Origin: Membranipora membranacea
Lineage: Eukaryota; Bryozoa; Gymnolaemata; Cheilostomatida; Membraniporidae
Direction of reading: 5' to 3'
Length of the DNA: 64,000 nucleotides
Assembly (NCBI GenBank): GCA_914767715.1
Contig: OU612065.1
Coordinates: forward strand, 11,718,001 to 11,782,000
A model generated the notes under the pieces. That model saw nothing but the letters and a program-made list of their open reading frames with translations. It did no database searches and was not told the origin of the DNA. Both the position numbers and the translations under genes were made by a program. Positions 53,641-64,000 of the stretch are shown in pieces (within the stretch, counting starts at the first letter, position 1; each line of letters opens with the position of its first letter).

Positions 53641-54246
53641 ACCACTTGTGAAATGGCTTTGCCCATTCACTACCTTTAACAGATGACTTAAATATTATAC
53701 ACTTGTTCATCGAGAGTAGTTGTTTTGCAGATTTAACATTATAGTGTATTTCAAACATTATCACAATTTTGCCTGACAACAAAAGACCTGCTGTGGGACT
53801 ACCCAAGTCTAAACATTTGAAAATTCTAATGAGAATTACTGATCATGCAAGAAAGCACCTAAAATTGGCAGAAAAATTATAAAATCATTTTATGAATTCT
53901 TGAAAAATATGATTGCAGCACTTAACGTCGATAAATTGCACCAAGGTTAAAAGCTGAGACTTGAGAAGACCTGTAGCTCTAGAGTATAAACATGAGGTGG
54001 ATCCTGAATTCATTCAGAATAAAAAAAGTACAAAAATAGAGTGGACCGGTGCATAGCTAGATTGAGTTATGAATGAACCTGTTGGGACATGAAGTTTTAA
54101 AAAAATATGAGAAGAGGTACACAATTTCATACTATCTACATGTAAATGTACACATTATGATGCTAAGCGGGTAATTTTTGATAACAACATGAGCTGTGAA
54201 AGAGATATCAAATAATACTATTGATTACAGAATTATCCTCCAAACA
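53641..54246. other. Spacer between convergent gene ends
   Basis: AT-rich DNA between the two opposing polyadenylation signals. No coding or RNA feature is visible. Confidence 0.5.
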
Positions 54247-54252
54247 TTTAAT
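54247..54252 (-). promoter_or_regulatory. Candidate polyadenylation signal (ATTAAA) of the TESK-like gene
   Basis: ATTAAA on the minus strand, 57 bases 3' of the stop codon. If used, the 3' UTR is very short. Confidence 0.35.
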
Positions 54253-54308
54253 TTTTGACGTAGGTGAGAGAGTTGTCTGCTTTAGTGTCCAAGGGAGATA
54301 ACTCAACA

Positions 54309-64000
<9,692 letters not shown>

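Overview
The window is nuclear DNA from an animal. All protein genes are split by GT-AG introns of about 100 bases to 12 kb. Vertebrate-type polyadenylation signals are present, and there is a tRNA-Pro(AGG) and a non-LTR retrotransposon relic. The gene families (cholinesterase-like carboxylesterase, patatin phospholipase, AUTS2 family, TESK kinase) are metazoan, but the proteins are too divergent for me to name the phylum. A non-model invertebrate, possibly an early-branching one, is the best reading. Exon models were built by hand from splice sites, reading frame and intron phase. None is supported by transcripts.

Layout. (1) 16-4390, plus: the 3' nine exons of a type-B carboxylesterase with an intact Ser-Glu-His triad and a C-terminal tail like a GPI-anchor signal. 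(2) 13412-5753, minus: a 13-exon patatin-like phospholipase of 656 residues with an N-myristoylation-type start. (3) 14.0-16.0 kb: an unrecognised ORF and duplicated non-coding sequence. (4) 16890-16072, minus: a single-coding-exon four-TM protein. (5) 20727-19700, minus: a decayed LINE reverse transcriptase. (6) 21.4-22.7 kb, plus: four phase-compatible exons of an unrecognised gene. (7) 25152-25081, minus: tRNA-Pro. (8) 25598-53102, plus: a 16-exon AUTS2/FBRSL1/tay-bridge homologue of about 1214 residues with a 12 kb first intron. (9) 64000-54309, minus: a TESK-type dual-specificity kinase that converges on the AUTS2-like gene and is cut by the window edge.

The genes do not form a pathway; this is an ordinary stretch of animal chromosome. 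The most interesting items are the complete AUTS2-family gene with its candidate micro-exon and alternative terminal exon, the triplicated splice donor and possible poison exon in the patatin gene, the hidden exons at 21.4-22.7 kb, and a dispersed palindromic repeat found only in the first 24 kb. No CRISPR array, operon or prokaryotic system is present.
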